Origin: JAYFRC01 sp034926415 | GTDB lineage: Bacteria; Bacillota; Clostridia; Oscillospirales; Oscillospiraceae | NCBI GenBank assembly: GCA_034926415.1 | Contig: JAYFRC010000084.1 | Location: 1-30,427, forward strand | Reading direction: 5' to 3' | DNA length: 30,427 nt | In this document: one piece after another, positions 14,255-21,893 of the stretch | Layout: each line of letters opens with the position of its first letter | Position numbering within the stretch: the stretch's first letter is position 1 | The notes under the pieces: generated by a model | Seen by the model: only the letters and a program-made list of their open reading frames with translations | Databases searched by the model: none | Told to the model about the DNA's origin: nothing | Translations under genes and position numbers: made by a program

Positions 14255-15712
14255 TCAGCTTTTTTTCTCGCGAAGTGCGTCCGTGACGCATTCGGCGGCG
14301 GCTGCGGCGTCGATGGGGGCTTTTACCTCTCCCTGAACGTCAAGTCCTTTCGACGCGCCATCTGTCCCGACTATCGCAATTATCGGAACCGCGCGCATCT
14401 CCGGAAGCTTTCTTATCTGGCGTATCACATCCCGGCCGCTCATCTCCGGCATATCAAGACACACCAATATCAGCGACAACCCGTCGCGATAGCGCTGCAC
14501 CGTGTCGAGTGTTTCCCTGCCCCCCGAAGTTTCTATCAATCTGAATTCCTTTGCGAACCTCGCGCGAAGCACTGCCTTGTCATTCTCGGTTCCGTCGGTG
14601 ACAAGCATCAGCGGCGCCGCCCCGATGTTCCGGTCTATCTCAGTCACGCTGAAGCTGTTTCCCCCCTGCTCCTTGGCCGCGTAAAGCGCGCGGTCGGCCG
14701 CGAGGAAAAGCTGTGAAAACGTGACGTCCGCGCGATTCGATACGGCGACGCCTATGCTGCACGTCACCTTAACGGCAAAATTACCGCACGAGCCTATTTT
14801 TTCCATAAGCTCGCCGAATACCTTTTCCGTCTCCTTAACGGAAACGGCTTCCTTAAGCATAATGACAAACTCGTCTCCTCCGAATCGCCCAACGCAATGC
14901 GAATCCTCGGAGGAAAAGGTATCTCTGAGTATGGAGGAAACCGCGAGCAGGCTGTCGTCTCCGGCCTTGTGCCCATAGCTGTCGTTGATGGTCTTGAAGT
15001 GGTCGAGGTCTACTACCGCGAGCGCGAAAGTCCTGTTGCCGCTGCGTTTTTTGAGGAAATCACTTACGTAATACTCAAATGTCGTCTTGTTGAGCACGCC
15101 CGTCATACCGTCGACGGAACACATATGGCGAAGGTTCTGTTCAAGGTCGAACATATCCGTCTTGTATTGGAGCGACGCAAAATACGACACCATCGATATT
15201 GCCGCCGCGATAATGCATGACATAGTGTCCAATATGAATATCTCCGGCTGCTTAGTAATTCCCGACGCGATGATGAACGCTCCCGCCGAGACGCCTACGA
15301 TTGAGAGCGTCACCTTTGGCCGCATCGTGTATATTTGCGACATCAGCACAATCATCAGCGGGAACAAAAACGCCGGCATCTCCCTGAACACCACTATGCC
15401 GACCCAACCGGTCAGCATGAGTATCTCGATTCCAAAAAACACTATGATGCGTTCTATGGTCCTTGGTGACGCATTATCCATTTTTTCCCATACAGTCATC
15501 ATGAACACTGCGTGCACCGCCGTAGCCGCGGCCACAGCCCAGGTCTGGGCGGCGATACCCTGCGGCAGGCATACAAACAGAAGATGCACAATGAGGCATA
15601 CCAGATACAGCCGTGCCATATGCCTTAGCATATAGCGGTTCCTCGCCGCTATCTCTTCCATGCCTGCGCTGAAATAGCGCCTGATTTGTTCTCTCTGTCT
15701 GGCGACTTTCAT
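14255..15712 (-). CDS. Membrane diguanylate cyclase with C-terminal receiver domain
   Basis: The 485-residue protein has about six transmembrane helices (33-180), then a full GGDEF domain (about 195-360) and a receiver-like domain (about 366-483). The signature RFGGDEF is intact (GGDEF 278-282) and DLDHFKTINDSYGH gives the metal and substrate residues, so it should make cyclic-di-GMP from GTP. The inhibitory RxxD site is absent: the four residues at that place (269-272) are EDSH. The receiver part keeps the phospho-acceptor Asp420 (LVCLDMPEMSG) and Lys464, while the usual acidic pair is reduced to TDGTEND. Having the receiver after the cyclase is unusual. The ribosome binding site is weak. 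It lies 65 bp after the sortase gene with no terminator between them. Confidence 0.92.
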   Translation of the reverse strand: MKVARQREQIRRYFSAGMEEIAARNRYMLRHMARLYLVCLIVHLLFVCLPQGIAAQTWAVAAATAVHAVFMMTVWEKMDNASPRTIERIIVFFGIEILMLTGWVGIVVFREMPAFLFPLMIVLMSQIYTMRPKVTLSIVGVSAGAFIIASGITKQPEIFILDTMSCIIAAAISMVSYFASLQYKTDMFDLEQNLRHMCSVDGMTGVLNKTTFEYYVSDFLKKRSGNRTFALAVVDLDHFKTINDSYGHKAGDDSLLAVSSILRDTFSSEDSHCVGRFGGDEFVIMLKEAVSVKETEKVFGELMEKIGSCGNFAVKVTCSIGVAVSNRADVTFSQLFLAADRALYAAKEQGGNSFSVTEIDRNIGAAPLMLVTDGTENDKAVLRARFAKEFRLIETSGGRETLDTVQRYRDGLSLILVCLDMPEMSGRDVIRQIRKLPEMRAVPIIAIVGTDGASKGLDVQGEVKAPIDAAAAAECVTDALREKKS

Positions 15713-15777
15713 TTTTGTCTTTTTGTAATTTCTATTGATGATCCTTCGCTCCCAGCTTTATCTTACCGATAAAAATA

Positions 15778-16815
15778 TTAGCCTGCCTCGGCGTTGTCAG
15801 TCGTCCCGGCTGTCGAAGTCTCTGTGTCTGCGGTGCTGTCGGTTTGTATCTCAGAAGCCGCTGCGTCGCCCTGCGTATCCTGTTCCCCGCTTCGCTGCGC
15901 ATTTTCATCGTTTCCGGCGTTATCCGTGTTTTCGCCCGAAGCGCTGTCCCTCTCTCCCTGAGTCGTCGGTGTCTCCTCTGCTGCGGCGTCCGGCGCGACG
16001 GCCGACTTGAGCACCGCCTGCACCACCCAGCGCGTAGCGTGTCCGTTTCCTGTGCATGTGGAGAGCGTAAGGATATGGTCGTTTGTAGTCGGCGTTACTC
16101 CCGTGGAATAAAGTGATTGTCCGACGCAGTAGTCTATGTACGCCTGCTTGGTCGACGTATTCTTTATTCCGAGCTTATACGTATCTCCTTCCGTACTTAT
16201 TTCGTAGGCTGCAAATATCTCATACTTGCTGCATCCCGAGTCGGTCGTCACATAGACGTATGGATGTGATTTCCAGTAGGTGTTGCTCTTGTAGTATTTA
16301 AGCCCCGCAAACATCGAGCCGTTGTTCATTCGGTGCCCGTAAATTATCGTGTTGAAATCGCTGAAATCCGGGCTGCATGCCTGTTCCATGAATATTGCTC
16401 CGACTGCGGAATAAGACTTTTTGTAGTCGCGATTCAGGTAATAGCTGTTGTCGTCCGTCTTGACGAGCGGATACGATATGGCCGTATTCGGTATCAGTAT
16501 CCAACCGAGAACGTCGCTGTTCACCTTGCGCAGAGCCGCGAAGTCCATGTTTCGCAGCACTTCGGCGTAGGGGTCGACATACGGGGCGGCTTGGGAATCC
16601 GGCTTGGGTGTTTCCGCTGTGGCATCATCGGCAGCCGCCGGCTCCTGAGCACCCTCGATCACTGTAAGATCCGGCAGCCCCGCGAGCTCTTCGGCCTCCG
16701 CGTATGTCTCCGCGCCCTCGCTGTACTGGATGTTTTTGTATATTATCATTCCGGCGCAGAGAACGAGGATCGCCGCAAGAATGACTGTAATGACTATTCG
16801 CACCTTTTTTTTCAC
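15778..16815 (-). CDS. Class B sortase with acidic C-terminal tail
   Basis: Sortases cut a wall-sorting signal after Thr and join the protein to peptidoglycan. The start is GTG 16815, with an AGGGGG site upstream. The 345-residue protein has an N-terminal membrane anchor (6-26), a spacer (30-90) and the sortase fold with His161 (IIYGHRMNNGSMF), Cys254 (LTLSTCTG) and Arg262 (ATRWVVQ). The motif set and the YPLVKTDDNSYYLNRDY segment fit class B. About 75 residues of Ala/Thr/Glu/Asp/Gly-rich, low-complexity sequence follow the catalytic fold (from 272), which is not usual for the class. It lies 54 bp downstream of its likely substrate gene. Confidence 0.93.
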   Translation of the reverse strand: MKKKVRIVITVILAAILVLCAGMIIYKNIQYSEGAETYAEAEELAGLPDLTVIEGAQEPAAADDATAETPKPDSQAAPYVDPYAEVLRNMDFAALRKVNSDVLGWILIPNTAISYPLVKTDDNSYYLNRDYKKSYSAVGAIFMEQACSPDFSDFNTIIYGHRMNNGSMFAGLKYYKSNTYWKSHPYVYVTTDSGCSKYEIFAAYEISTEGDTYKLGIKNTSTKQAYIDYCVGQSLYSTGVTPTTNDHILTLSTCTGNGHATRWVVQAVLKSAVAPDAAAEETPTTQGERDSASGENTDNAGNDENAQRSGEQDTQGDAAASEIQTDSTADTETSTAGTTDNAEAG

Positions 16816-16869
16816 GATCTCGCCCCCTTGCGCTGAATAATTGCTATATAAATATTATATAATCTTCGT

Positions 16870-16974
16870 TCAGATTTCTCGCTTTTTGCCCTTAACGTTC
16901 AGGGCAATAAGCGCCGCTCCGGAAACGATTGCGATAAACAGCCACAGATTGCTAATATCTCCGGTGGCTGGAAC
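16870..16974 (-). other. Cell wall sorting signal of the surface protein
   Basis: The last 34 residues comprise VPATG (codons 16974-16960), then D, a hydrophobic helix (WLFIAIVSGAALIALNV) and the basic tail KGKKREI. This is the standard layout of a sortase substrate; the PxTG core agrees with class B sortases of clostridia such as that of C. difficile, which prefers (S/P)PxTG. Confidence 0.88.
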
Positions 16975-19509
16975 CTCTGCAAGCGGGGCCGGGGCGTCGG
17001 GGATAATTACGGGAGTGTCGTCGGTCGCGGCCGGGGTCTCGTCAAGCGGAGTGTCGGTGTCGGGGATAGTTGCGGGAGTGTCATTTACAGGAGTCACATT
17101 GTTATCTCCGTTGTCGGCCGGAGGCGTTGGAAGCACGATCTCGGTCGTCGCGGGATAGAGGTAATAGTTGTCTGACAGCGCCGAAGCTGAAGCGATATAA
17201 ATCGCAGTGTGGGCCTCGGTATTGTTTTCAGTTTTTTCAAGGCGTTTTTCAATATCGGTGTTGTACGCGAAGTAGCTCGCCACGCCTCCGTCATTGCCGT
17301 CCGTCGCATACACAAGATACTTACCCGCGCTGCTCACGCATCTTGCGAAAGAACGGTAACCCGCGGGCATTGCGATGTTGCCCGCCGCCGCTGAAGCGGT
17401 GCTGTCGTAGTTTCTGATCGAAACATTCAGTCCCTCGTATCTTCCGGTGTCCACGAAAGTGCCCTGGATTATCTTCGCGCCGCCGGTCACATTGCTCTCG
17501 GCTACGCCCTTGTTCGTGTCTATGGCAAACTTATCGCCGCGCGCCAATGCGGTCACGTCGGCGCCGGTCCCGATTGTCACGGCGCATGCCGTGTAGGGGC
17601 CGTTGCTTCCGTCCGCTCCTGTGCCGATGGCGCTGGCGTCAGACTGATCGTTGCTCATCTTTTTGCTGTCGTTTATATATCCGCCCACAGCGTAAACGGT
17701 GCTGCCGCCGTCAATATTGATGTTGAGCTCATGTCCCTTGTAGCCGCCGCCGATTGCCGCGCCGCCCTGTCCGCCATAAGCGCTGACGGTGCTGCCTTCT
17801 ATCGTAATGTTGGCGGTGTAAGGAATCAGCGAGGAATATTTTACGCTCGCGAGCTGGCTGCCGCAGCTGTCGCCGTTGCAGCCTGTGCCGATTGCCGAGC
17901 CGTAGAAGCCTCCGACCGCATTTTCAATCACCGTGTCGGTTATCGTTATGTCACAGACACGGTCATAGCTGTCATGGTTGATTCGAGCCGCGCCGATGGC
18001 GGAAGCGGTTGCCCCGCCTGTCGCATTCGTTATTTCGCAGCCGCTTATATCGATAACGCATGAGCCCCAGTAGCTCGCTCCGATGGCGGCGCTCTTGGAG
18101 CCGCCGAGCACCGTCGCGTTTTGTACGTTGTTCATGGAGATATATCCGAGGACCGTGCCCTCGGCGGTTCTGTTGGTGTCGGTCGCGTTTCCGCCGCCGC
18201 CGATGCCGGCGCCGCCCTCAATGGCGTTGTCATTGCTGGTCATATCCAGTCCGAAGCATCCGCCCGCCGCGTAAAGCGTGCCGATATCGGTAAGGATGAT
18301 GTCGCCTGAGGTTCCGGCCTTTTTACATTTGCCGATGCCGGACGCCTGCTTGCCATAGCCGATGGCGGTCAGGCTGCTTAGTCCGGAGACGGTTATCTCG
18401 CCGCTGTTTCCGGTATTTGCGCCCCAGACGGCTCCGATGCCGGACGCCGCGACGTCGCTTCTCGTTTCGACGCCTCCGTTGCCTATGGCCGTCAGATCAT
18501 CGCCGGAGATAGTTACCGCTGCGGTCTCGGGGACTTCGATGCCCGCGCCGTTGCCTCCTCCGGTCAGCGAGCAAGTCCCGACGACAACAATGTTGACAGC
18601 GCATCCGTCGGCAATCTTTATCGCTGACAGGCCGCTGTTTAAGTTCTTCAAAGTAATATTGTCAAGATATAGCGTCACATCGGAAGCGGATACGACGACG
18701 TTGTTCCCGTGGTTGCCGGTTCCGCTTACGGTATAGGTCCCGCTATCGGTTATTTCAACGTTGGCGGTGGAGTATGCAAGTTCGTCAGCGTCGGCGGTGG
18801 AGTCGCCCTTGAACAGACGCAGCTTCACGTCAAACGAAGCGGCGGCCGAAGCGTTCTCAAACGTCTCGGTTCCATCGCCATATATCGCGGTACCACCGCT
18901 GACTGCAAGCGTTCCGTCCTCATTTATATACGCCGTTCCGCTTTTCCACGTGTTGCTGCTTACAAGATAAAGCAGCACTGACGCGCTGTCGGTGTAGCTT
19001 GCATTGTCGGATGAACCGTTCTTGTAGCCGAAGAAGATATTGAACTTTCCGGATGCTTTATATATTCTCCATACGGCGTTGCCGGTGGAAACGCCGGCCG
19101 CGGCTATCGCCGCGTTCACGGTGTCGGCGACGTCGCCCTTGGTAACGACTGTATTGGCGTCATCCTCGACCATGACGGTCTCATAAACTATGTTGCCGGA
19201 GCCATCGAGAACGTCATTGCCCTCCCCGTCTTTCTTGGGCTGCTGCTCCCCGTGCTGTCCAAGGTACTCGTAGGCCGTTTCCCCGCTCCCAGTGTCGGCG
19301 GAGTTAAGGATCATAGGGTTTGAGCTTGCCGCGTATTTCGCAAGAAGCGAGCTGCCGTCACTCATAAGAGCGCTGATGGCTTCATCCGCCTTTTTCTCAC
19401 TCTCCCAGCCATCGGCCTGCGATGCGAAAGCCGTTACACTCAAAAGGCTCATGCAGAGGCTCAGCGCAAGCAGTACGGAAAACATCTTATTGAGTGTTCC
19501 CTTCATCAT
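16870..19509 (-). CDS. Large wall-anchored beta-helix surface protein with VPATG sorting signal
   Basis: I start at ATG 19509 because GGGAGG (19515-19520) lies just upstream; 879 residues result. A signal peptide ends at about AFA-SQ (27-31). Around residues 230-330 a stretch (SGTYTVSGTGNHGNNVVVSA, then VTLYLDNITLKNLNSG) resembles the carbohydrate-binding beta-helix domain of Cthe_2159 type. It is followed by at least eight repeats of the form [SA]-[AG]-I-G plus a Gly/Asn-rich loop, such as SGIGAVWG, AGIGGGGN, AAIGASYW, SAIGTGCN and AAIGGGYK, a pattern of right-handed beta-helix coils. A Pro/Thr/Asp-rich wall-spanning stretch (about 790-845) and a sorting signal end the protein. The neighbouring sortase is the likely anchoring enzyme. 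Adhesion or glycan binding is inference. Confidence 0.85.
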   Translation of the reverse strand: MMKGTLNKMFSVLLALSLCMSLLSVTAFASQADGWESEKKADEAISALMSDGSSLLAKYAASSNPMILNSADTGSGETAYEYLGQHGEQQPKKDGEGNDVLDGSGNIVYETVMVEDDANTVVTKGDVADTVNAAIAAAGVSTGNAVWRIYKASGKFNIFFGYKNGSSDNASYTDSASVLLYLVSSNTWKSGTAYINEDGTLAVSGGTAIYGDGTETFENASAAASFDVKLRLFKGDSTADADELAYSTANVEITDSGTYTVSGTGNHGNNVVVSASDVTLYLDNITLKNLNSGLSAIKIADGCAVNIVVVGTCSLTGGGNGAGIEVPETAAVTISGDDLTAIGNGGVETRSDVAASGIGAVWGANTGNSGEITVSGLSSLTAIGYGKQASGIGKCKKAGTSGDIILTDIGTLYAAGGCFGLDMTSNDNAIEGGAGIGGGGNATDTNRTAEGTVLGYISMNNVQNATVLGGSKSAAIGASYWGSCVIDISGCEITNATGGATASAIGAARINHDSYDRVCDITITDTVIENAVGGFYGSAIGTGCNGDSCGSQLASVKYSSLIPYTANITIEGSTVSAYGGQGGAAIGGGYKGHELNINIDGGSTVYAVGGYINDSKKMSNDQSDASAIGTGADGSNGPYTACAVTIGTGADVTALARGDKFAIDTNKGVAESNVTGGAKIIQGTFVDTGRYEGLNVSIRNYDSTASAAAGNIAMPAGYRSFARCVSSAGKYLVYATDGNDGGVASYFAYNTDIEKRLEKTENNTEAHTAIYIASASALSDNYYLYPATTEIVLPTPPADNGDNNVTPVNDTPATIPDTDTPLDETPAATDDTPVIIPDAPAPLAEVPATGDISNLWLFIAIVSGAALIALNVKGKKREI

Positions 19510-19801
19510 TCCGTCCTCCCTTTGACGTCCCACTATTTTTTAATAAGTTAATATAAAGAATACACGCACGAGGCTACGCTTCGGTTACATTTCTCGTTTT
19601 TAGCTTCAAGTTTTTCTTAAAAATATTATCAATATTGCTCCCGATTTTTGTGCAAAATCACATATTCATGCATCATTGCATCGTTTTTCCTGTTTTTTCT
19701 GCTATTTTTGTAATTCTTACAGCTCTTTCGCATATTTATATATTTATGTTTGAGTTTAATATACTAAAATTAGCATATTTAGCATTTTTATGTATATTAC
19801 G
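19510..19801. other. AT-rich divergent intergenic region
   Basis: About 290 bases, far richer in A+T than the neighbouring genes, separate the surface protein gene from the BTAD regulator. I see no gene. The repeated element TTAGCAT occurs at about 19767 and 19775 (approximate), and several TATTTA/TATATT elements could be -10 boxes, but I cannot pick a clear promoter for the surface protein. No cyclic-di-GMP riboswitch core is recognisable. The region is a good candidate for regulator binding. Confidence 0.5.
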
Positions 19802-19830
19802 TTGCTTTTGGTAATTTCTAATGTTAAAAT
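19802..19830 (+). promoter_or_regulatory. Promoter of the BTAD regulator gene
   Basis: TTGCTT (19802-19807), a 17-bp spacer and TAAAAT (19825-19830), with an extended -10 TG at 19822-19823, precede the GAGGGGGG ribosome binding site near 19859-19866. Confidence 0.6.
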
Positions 19831-19873
19831 AGAAATATAAAAATATATTTTTCCCGCAGAGGGGGGCGAGCGC

Positions 19874-21067
19874 ATGGTTCCTGGCATGAAAATAAATATG
19901 TTGGGAGAATTTTCCATAAATTCCGAAACCGCCAGAATAAACGACAGCGACAACCGTTCACGCAAGATATGGCTTCTTCTCGCCTATATGGTTTATTTCA
20001 GGAAAAGCTCCATCCCACAGGATCGGCTCGTTTCCGTAATATGGGGCGGCGACGAGGACAGCTCAAACCCCACAAACGCCCTCAAGACTATGTTTTACCG
20101 CGCGCGTTCCGCGCTTGATCAGCTTGGCGGCGGCATGGGGCACAACCTCATCGTCCGCAGGGACGGAAATTACGCGTGGAACACCGATATTCCCTGCTCT
20201 GTTGACGTGGAGGAGTTTGAATCTCTCTGCAAGCGCGGCGCCGCCGCCTCTGCCGACGAAGCTCTCGCCATAAATCTCAGGGCTCTGAAGCTCTACGGCG
20301 GGGATTTTCTTCCCAAGCTTTCAAGCGAAGCGTGGGTCGTTCCAATAAGCGCGTATTACCATAGCCTCTATGTCGGCACCGCCGAAAAAACGCTTTCCAT
20401 TCTGTCTTCGCTTGGCCGCCATTCCGACATTGTCGAGCTCTGCGCGAGCGCGACGCAGATAGACGAATTCAACGAAATGTTCTACGAATATATGCTCAGG
20501 AGTCTCATCGCTCTCGACAGACGCCAGGACGCCGTCGACGTCTACGAAAAGATGAGTGCTGCTCTGTTCGAGCGCTTCGGCGTCATGCCCTCTGAGAGTC
20601 TCCGCAATCTTTACCGTGACGCGGCAAAGACCGTGAACGGCCGCGAAGTCAGTTTCGGAGCCGTACGCGACCAGCTCCGCGAGGATGAAAGCTTCGGCGG
20701 CGCGCTTATCTGCGAGTACGATTTCTTCAAGATAATATACCGAGCCGAGGCGCGTGCCGTCGCGCGAAACGGGGCGGCCGTGCATATCGGACTCCTCTCC
20801 GTCGGCGGAGAGAAGGGCGCGGAGCTCCCAAAGCGCAGCCTCTCAAGGGTCATGGAAAATCTGGAGTCCCTTATACGCACAAATCTTCGAAAGGGCGATA
20901 TAGCGTCGCGATGCAGTGTTTCGCAGTACATAATCATGCTTCCGCAGTCGAACTACGAAAACAGCTGCATGGTTATAGAACGCATAATGAAATCCTTCTG
21001 CCGCCAATATCCACACTCCCCGGCCAAGCTTAAATTTGCCGTTCAGCCGCTCGAGCCGAACGCGTAA
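19874..21067 (+). CDS. BTAD (SARP-like) transcriptional regulator with degenerate GGDEF-like C-terminus
   Basis: The 397-residue protein has three parts. Residues 1-105 form an OmpR-like winged helix (KINMLGEFSI, then IPQDRLVSVIWGGDEDSSNP and LKTMFYRARSALDQLGG). Residues 110-255 form the bacterial transcriptional activation domain, ending in the typical LFERFGVMPSESLRNLY. Residues about 274-395 look like a GGDEF fold whose signature has been lost: GDIASRCSVSQYIIMLPQ matches the core around GGDEF, with SVSQY (348-352) in its place. It should therefore bind DNA but not make cyclic-di-GMP; whether it binds the nucleotide is unknown. It is divergent from the surface protein-sortase-cyclase genes and probably controls them. 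It has its own promoter and terminator. Confidence 0.85.
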   Translation: MVPGMKINMLGEFSINSETARINDSDNRSRKIWLLLAYMVYFRKSSIPQDRLVSVIWGGDEDSSNPTNALKTMFYRARSALDQLGGGMGHNLIVRRDGNYAWNTDIPCSVDVEEFESLCKRGAAASADEALAINLRALKLYGGDFLPKLSSEAWVVPISAYYHSLYVGTAEKTLSILSSLGRHSDIVELCASATQIDEFNEMFYEYMLRSLIALDRRQDAVDVYEKMSAALFERFGVMPSESLRNLYRDAAKTVNGREVSFGAVRDQLREDESFGGALICEYDFFKIIYRAEARAVARNGAAVHIGLLSVGGEKGAELPKRSLSRVMENLESLIRTNLRKGDIASRCSVSQYIIMLPQSNYENSCMVIERIMKSFCRQYPHSPAKLKFAVQPLEPNA

Positions 21068-21079
21068 TATTCAAACCAA

Positions 21080-21119
21080 AAAAACCGGAGCAGCGCCTAA
21101 CGGCGCCGCTCCGGTTTTT
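21080..21119. terminator. Bidirectional terminator between the BTAD and TetR genes
   Basis: A 12-bp outer stem (21080-21091 with 21108-21119) continues into an inner GCGCC/GGCGC stem with a TAAC loop. A and T runs on both sides let it stop both convergent genes. Confidence 0.88.
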
Positions 21120-21129
21120 CTATATTTTC

Positions 21130-21717
21130 TTATACGGGATTGCTTAGCAGGCCCGAACGTATCATCTCCCCGATAAGCTCGCGCGCCTCGGCGCGTATTT
21201 TATCCGGCGGCGATTTCTCGTCTATCCCGGCGTGCACGAATCCCCACATGCCTATGCAAAGAAAGTTCGTGACTTTTCGAAGCGAGTATTTCGGTTTAAG
21301 CACCTTCTCGTACTGCGCTACAAAGTCCTCAACGTTTTTAAGCATATATTTGTAGAACTCAAAAAACAGGTATTGATTGTCCTTAAGCATGATATGTCTG
21401 AAAAAATTATAATTTTCCACATACATGTCAATAATAGCATCAAACATATTGCAGAAGTCGGCGTCCGGGGCCATTGCCTTGTTGTTTTCGCGCTGAAGCT
21501 CCTGATACTGCTTCTCCGCCCAACTCTCCATGTCGTCGAAATATTCGCTCACAAGATCGTATTTGCTACCGTAATGTGTATAAAAGGTAATGCGGCTGAC
21601 GCCGGCCCTGTCGCATATCTCGGTCACGCTTATCTTTTCAAACGGCTTTTCGTCAAGAATCGCAAGCATGGCGTTTCTGAGTCCGTCTTTCGTCTTTTTT
21701 ATGCGCTTGTCCTCCAA
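21130..21717 (-). CDS. TetR-family transcriptional regulator
   Basis: The 195-residue protein has the usual TetR size. The DNA-binding head lies at about 10-58, with FEKISVTEICDRAGVSRITF followed by YTHYGSKYDLVSEYFDD. The C-terminal helical domain resembles DhaS/AcrR-type regulators and would bind a ligand or partner that I cannot name. It diverges from the radical SAM gene at 21894, whose promoter region contains tandem repeats, so that gene is its most likely target besides itself. Confidence 0.92.
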   Translation of the reverse strand: MEDKRIKKTKDGLRNAMLAILDEKPFEKISVTEICDRAGVSRITFYTHYGSKYDLVSEYFDDMESWAEKQYQELQRENNKAMAPDADFCNMFDAIIDMYVENYNFFRHIMLKDNQYLFFEFYKYMLKNVEDFVAQYEKVLKPKYSLRKVTNFLCIGMWGFVHAGIDEKSPPDKIRAEARELIGEMIRSGLLSNPV

Positions 21718-21780
21718 ACAAAACGTCCCCTTTCCTTACACAACCTCTCTTTTTGTATTTGTATCTCAGTAGTTTAAGAT

Positions 21781-21809
21781 ATTATAATATGTGTATAAAT
21801 AACAGTCAA
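21781..21809 (-). promoter_or_regulatory. Promoter of the TetR gene
   Basis: On the minus strand TTGACT (21809-21804), a 17-bp spacer and a perfect TATAAT (21786-21781) make a strong promoter. An imperfect inverted repeat (TCAATATTTTTA 21806-21817 with TAAAAATTGA 21822-21831) overlaps the -35 box and could be the TetR operator. Confidence 0.75.
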
Positions 21810-21828
21810 TATTTTTACGACTAAAAAT

Positions 21829-21864
21829 TGATATATTCAGTGATATATTCAGTGATATATTCAA
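21829..21864 (+). repeat. Three tandem 12-bp repeats in the TetR/radical SAM promoter region
   Basis: TGATATATTCAG occurs twice exactly (21829-21840 and 21841-21852) and a third time with a final A (21853-21864). Each copy contains TATATT, a fair -10 box, so the array both could bind a regulator and could place the start of the radical SAM transcript. It ends 10 bp before the AAAGGAG site of that gene. Confidence 0.9.
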
Positions 21865-21893
21865 TAAAAAGCGGAAAGGAGCGGTCATAAAAC

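Noticed and set aside
19510..19873. A cyclic-di-GMP riboswitch upstream of the surface protein
   Set aside because: The cyclase nearby made it likely, but neither strand shows the conserved riboswitch core; the region is only AT-rich.
21829..21864. Short CRISPR-like array
   Set aside because: The 12-bp units abut with no spacers and there are no cas genes; it is a tandem repeat in a promoter region.
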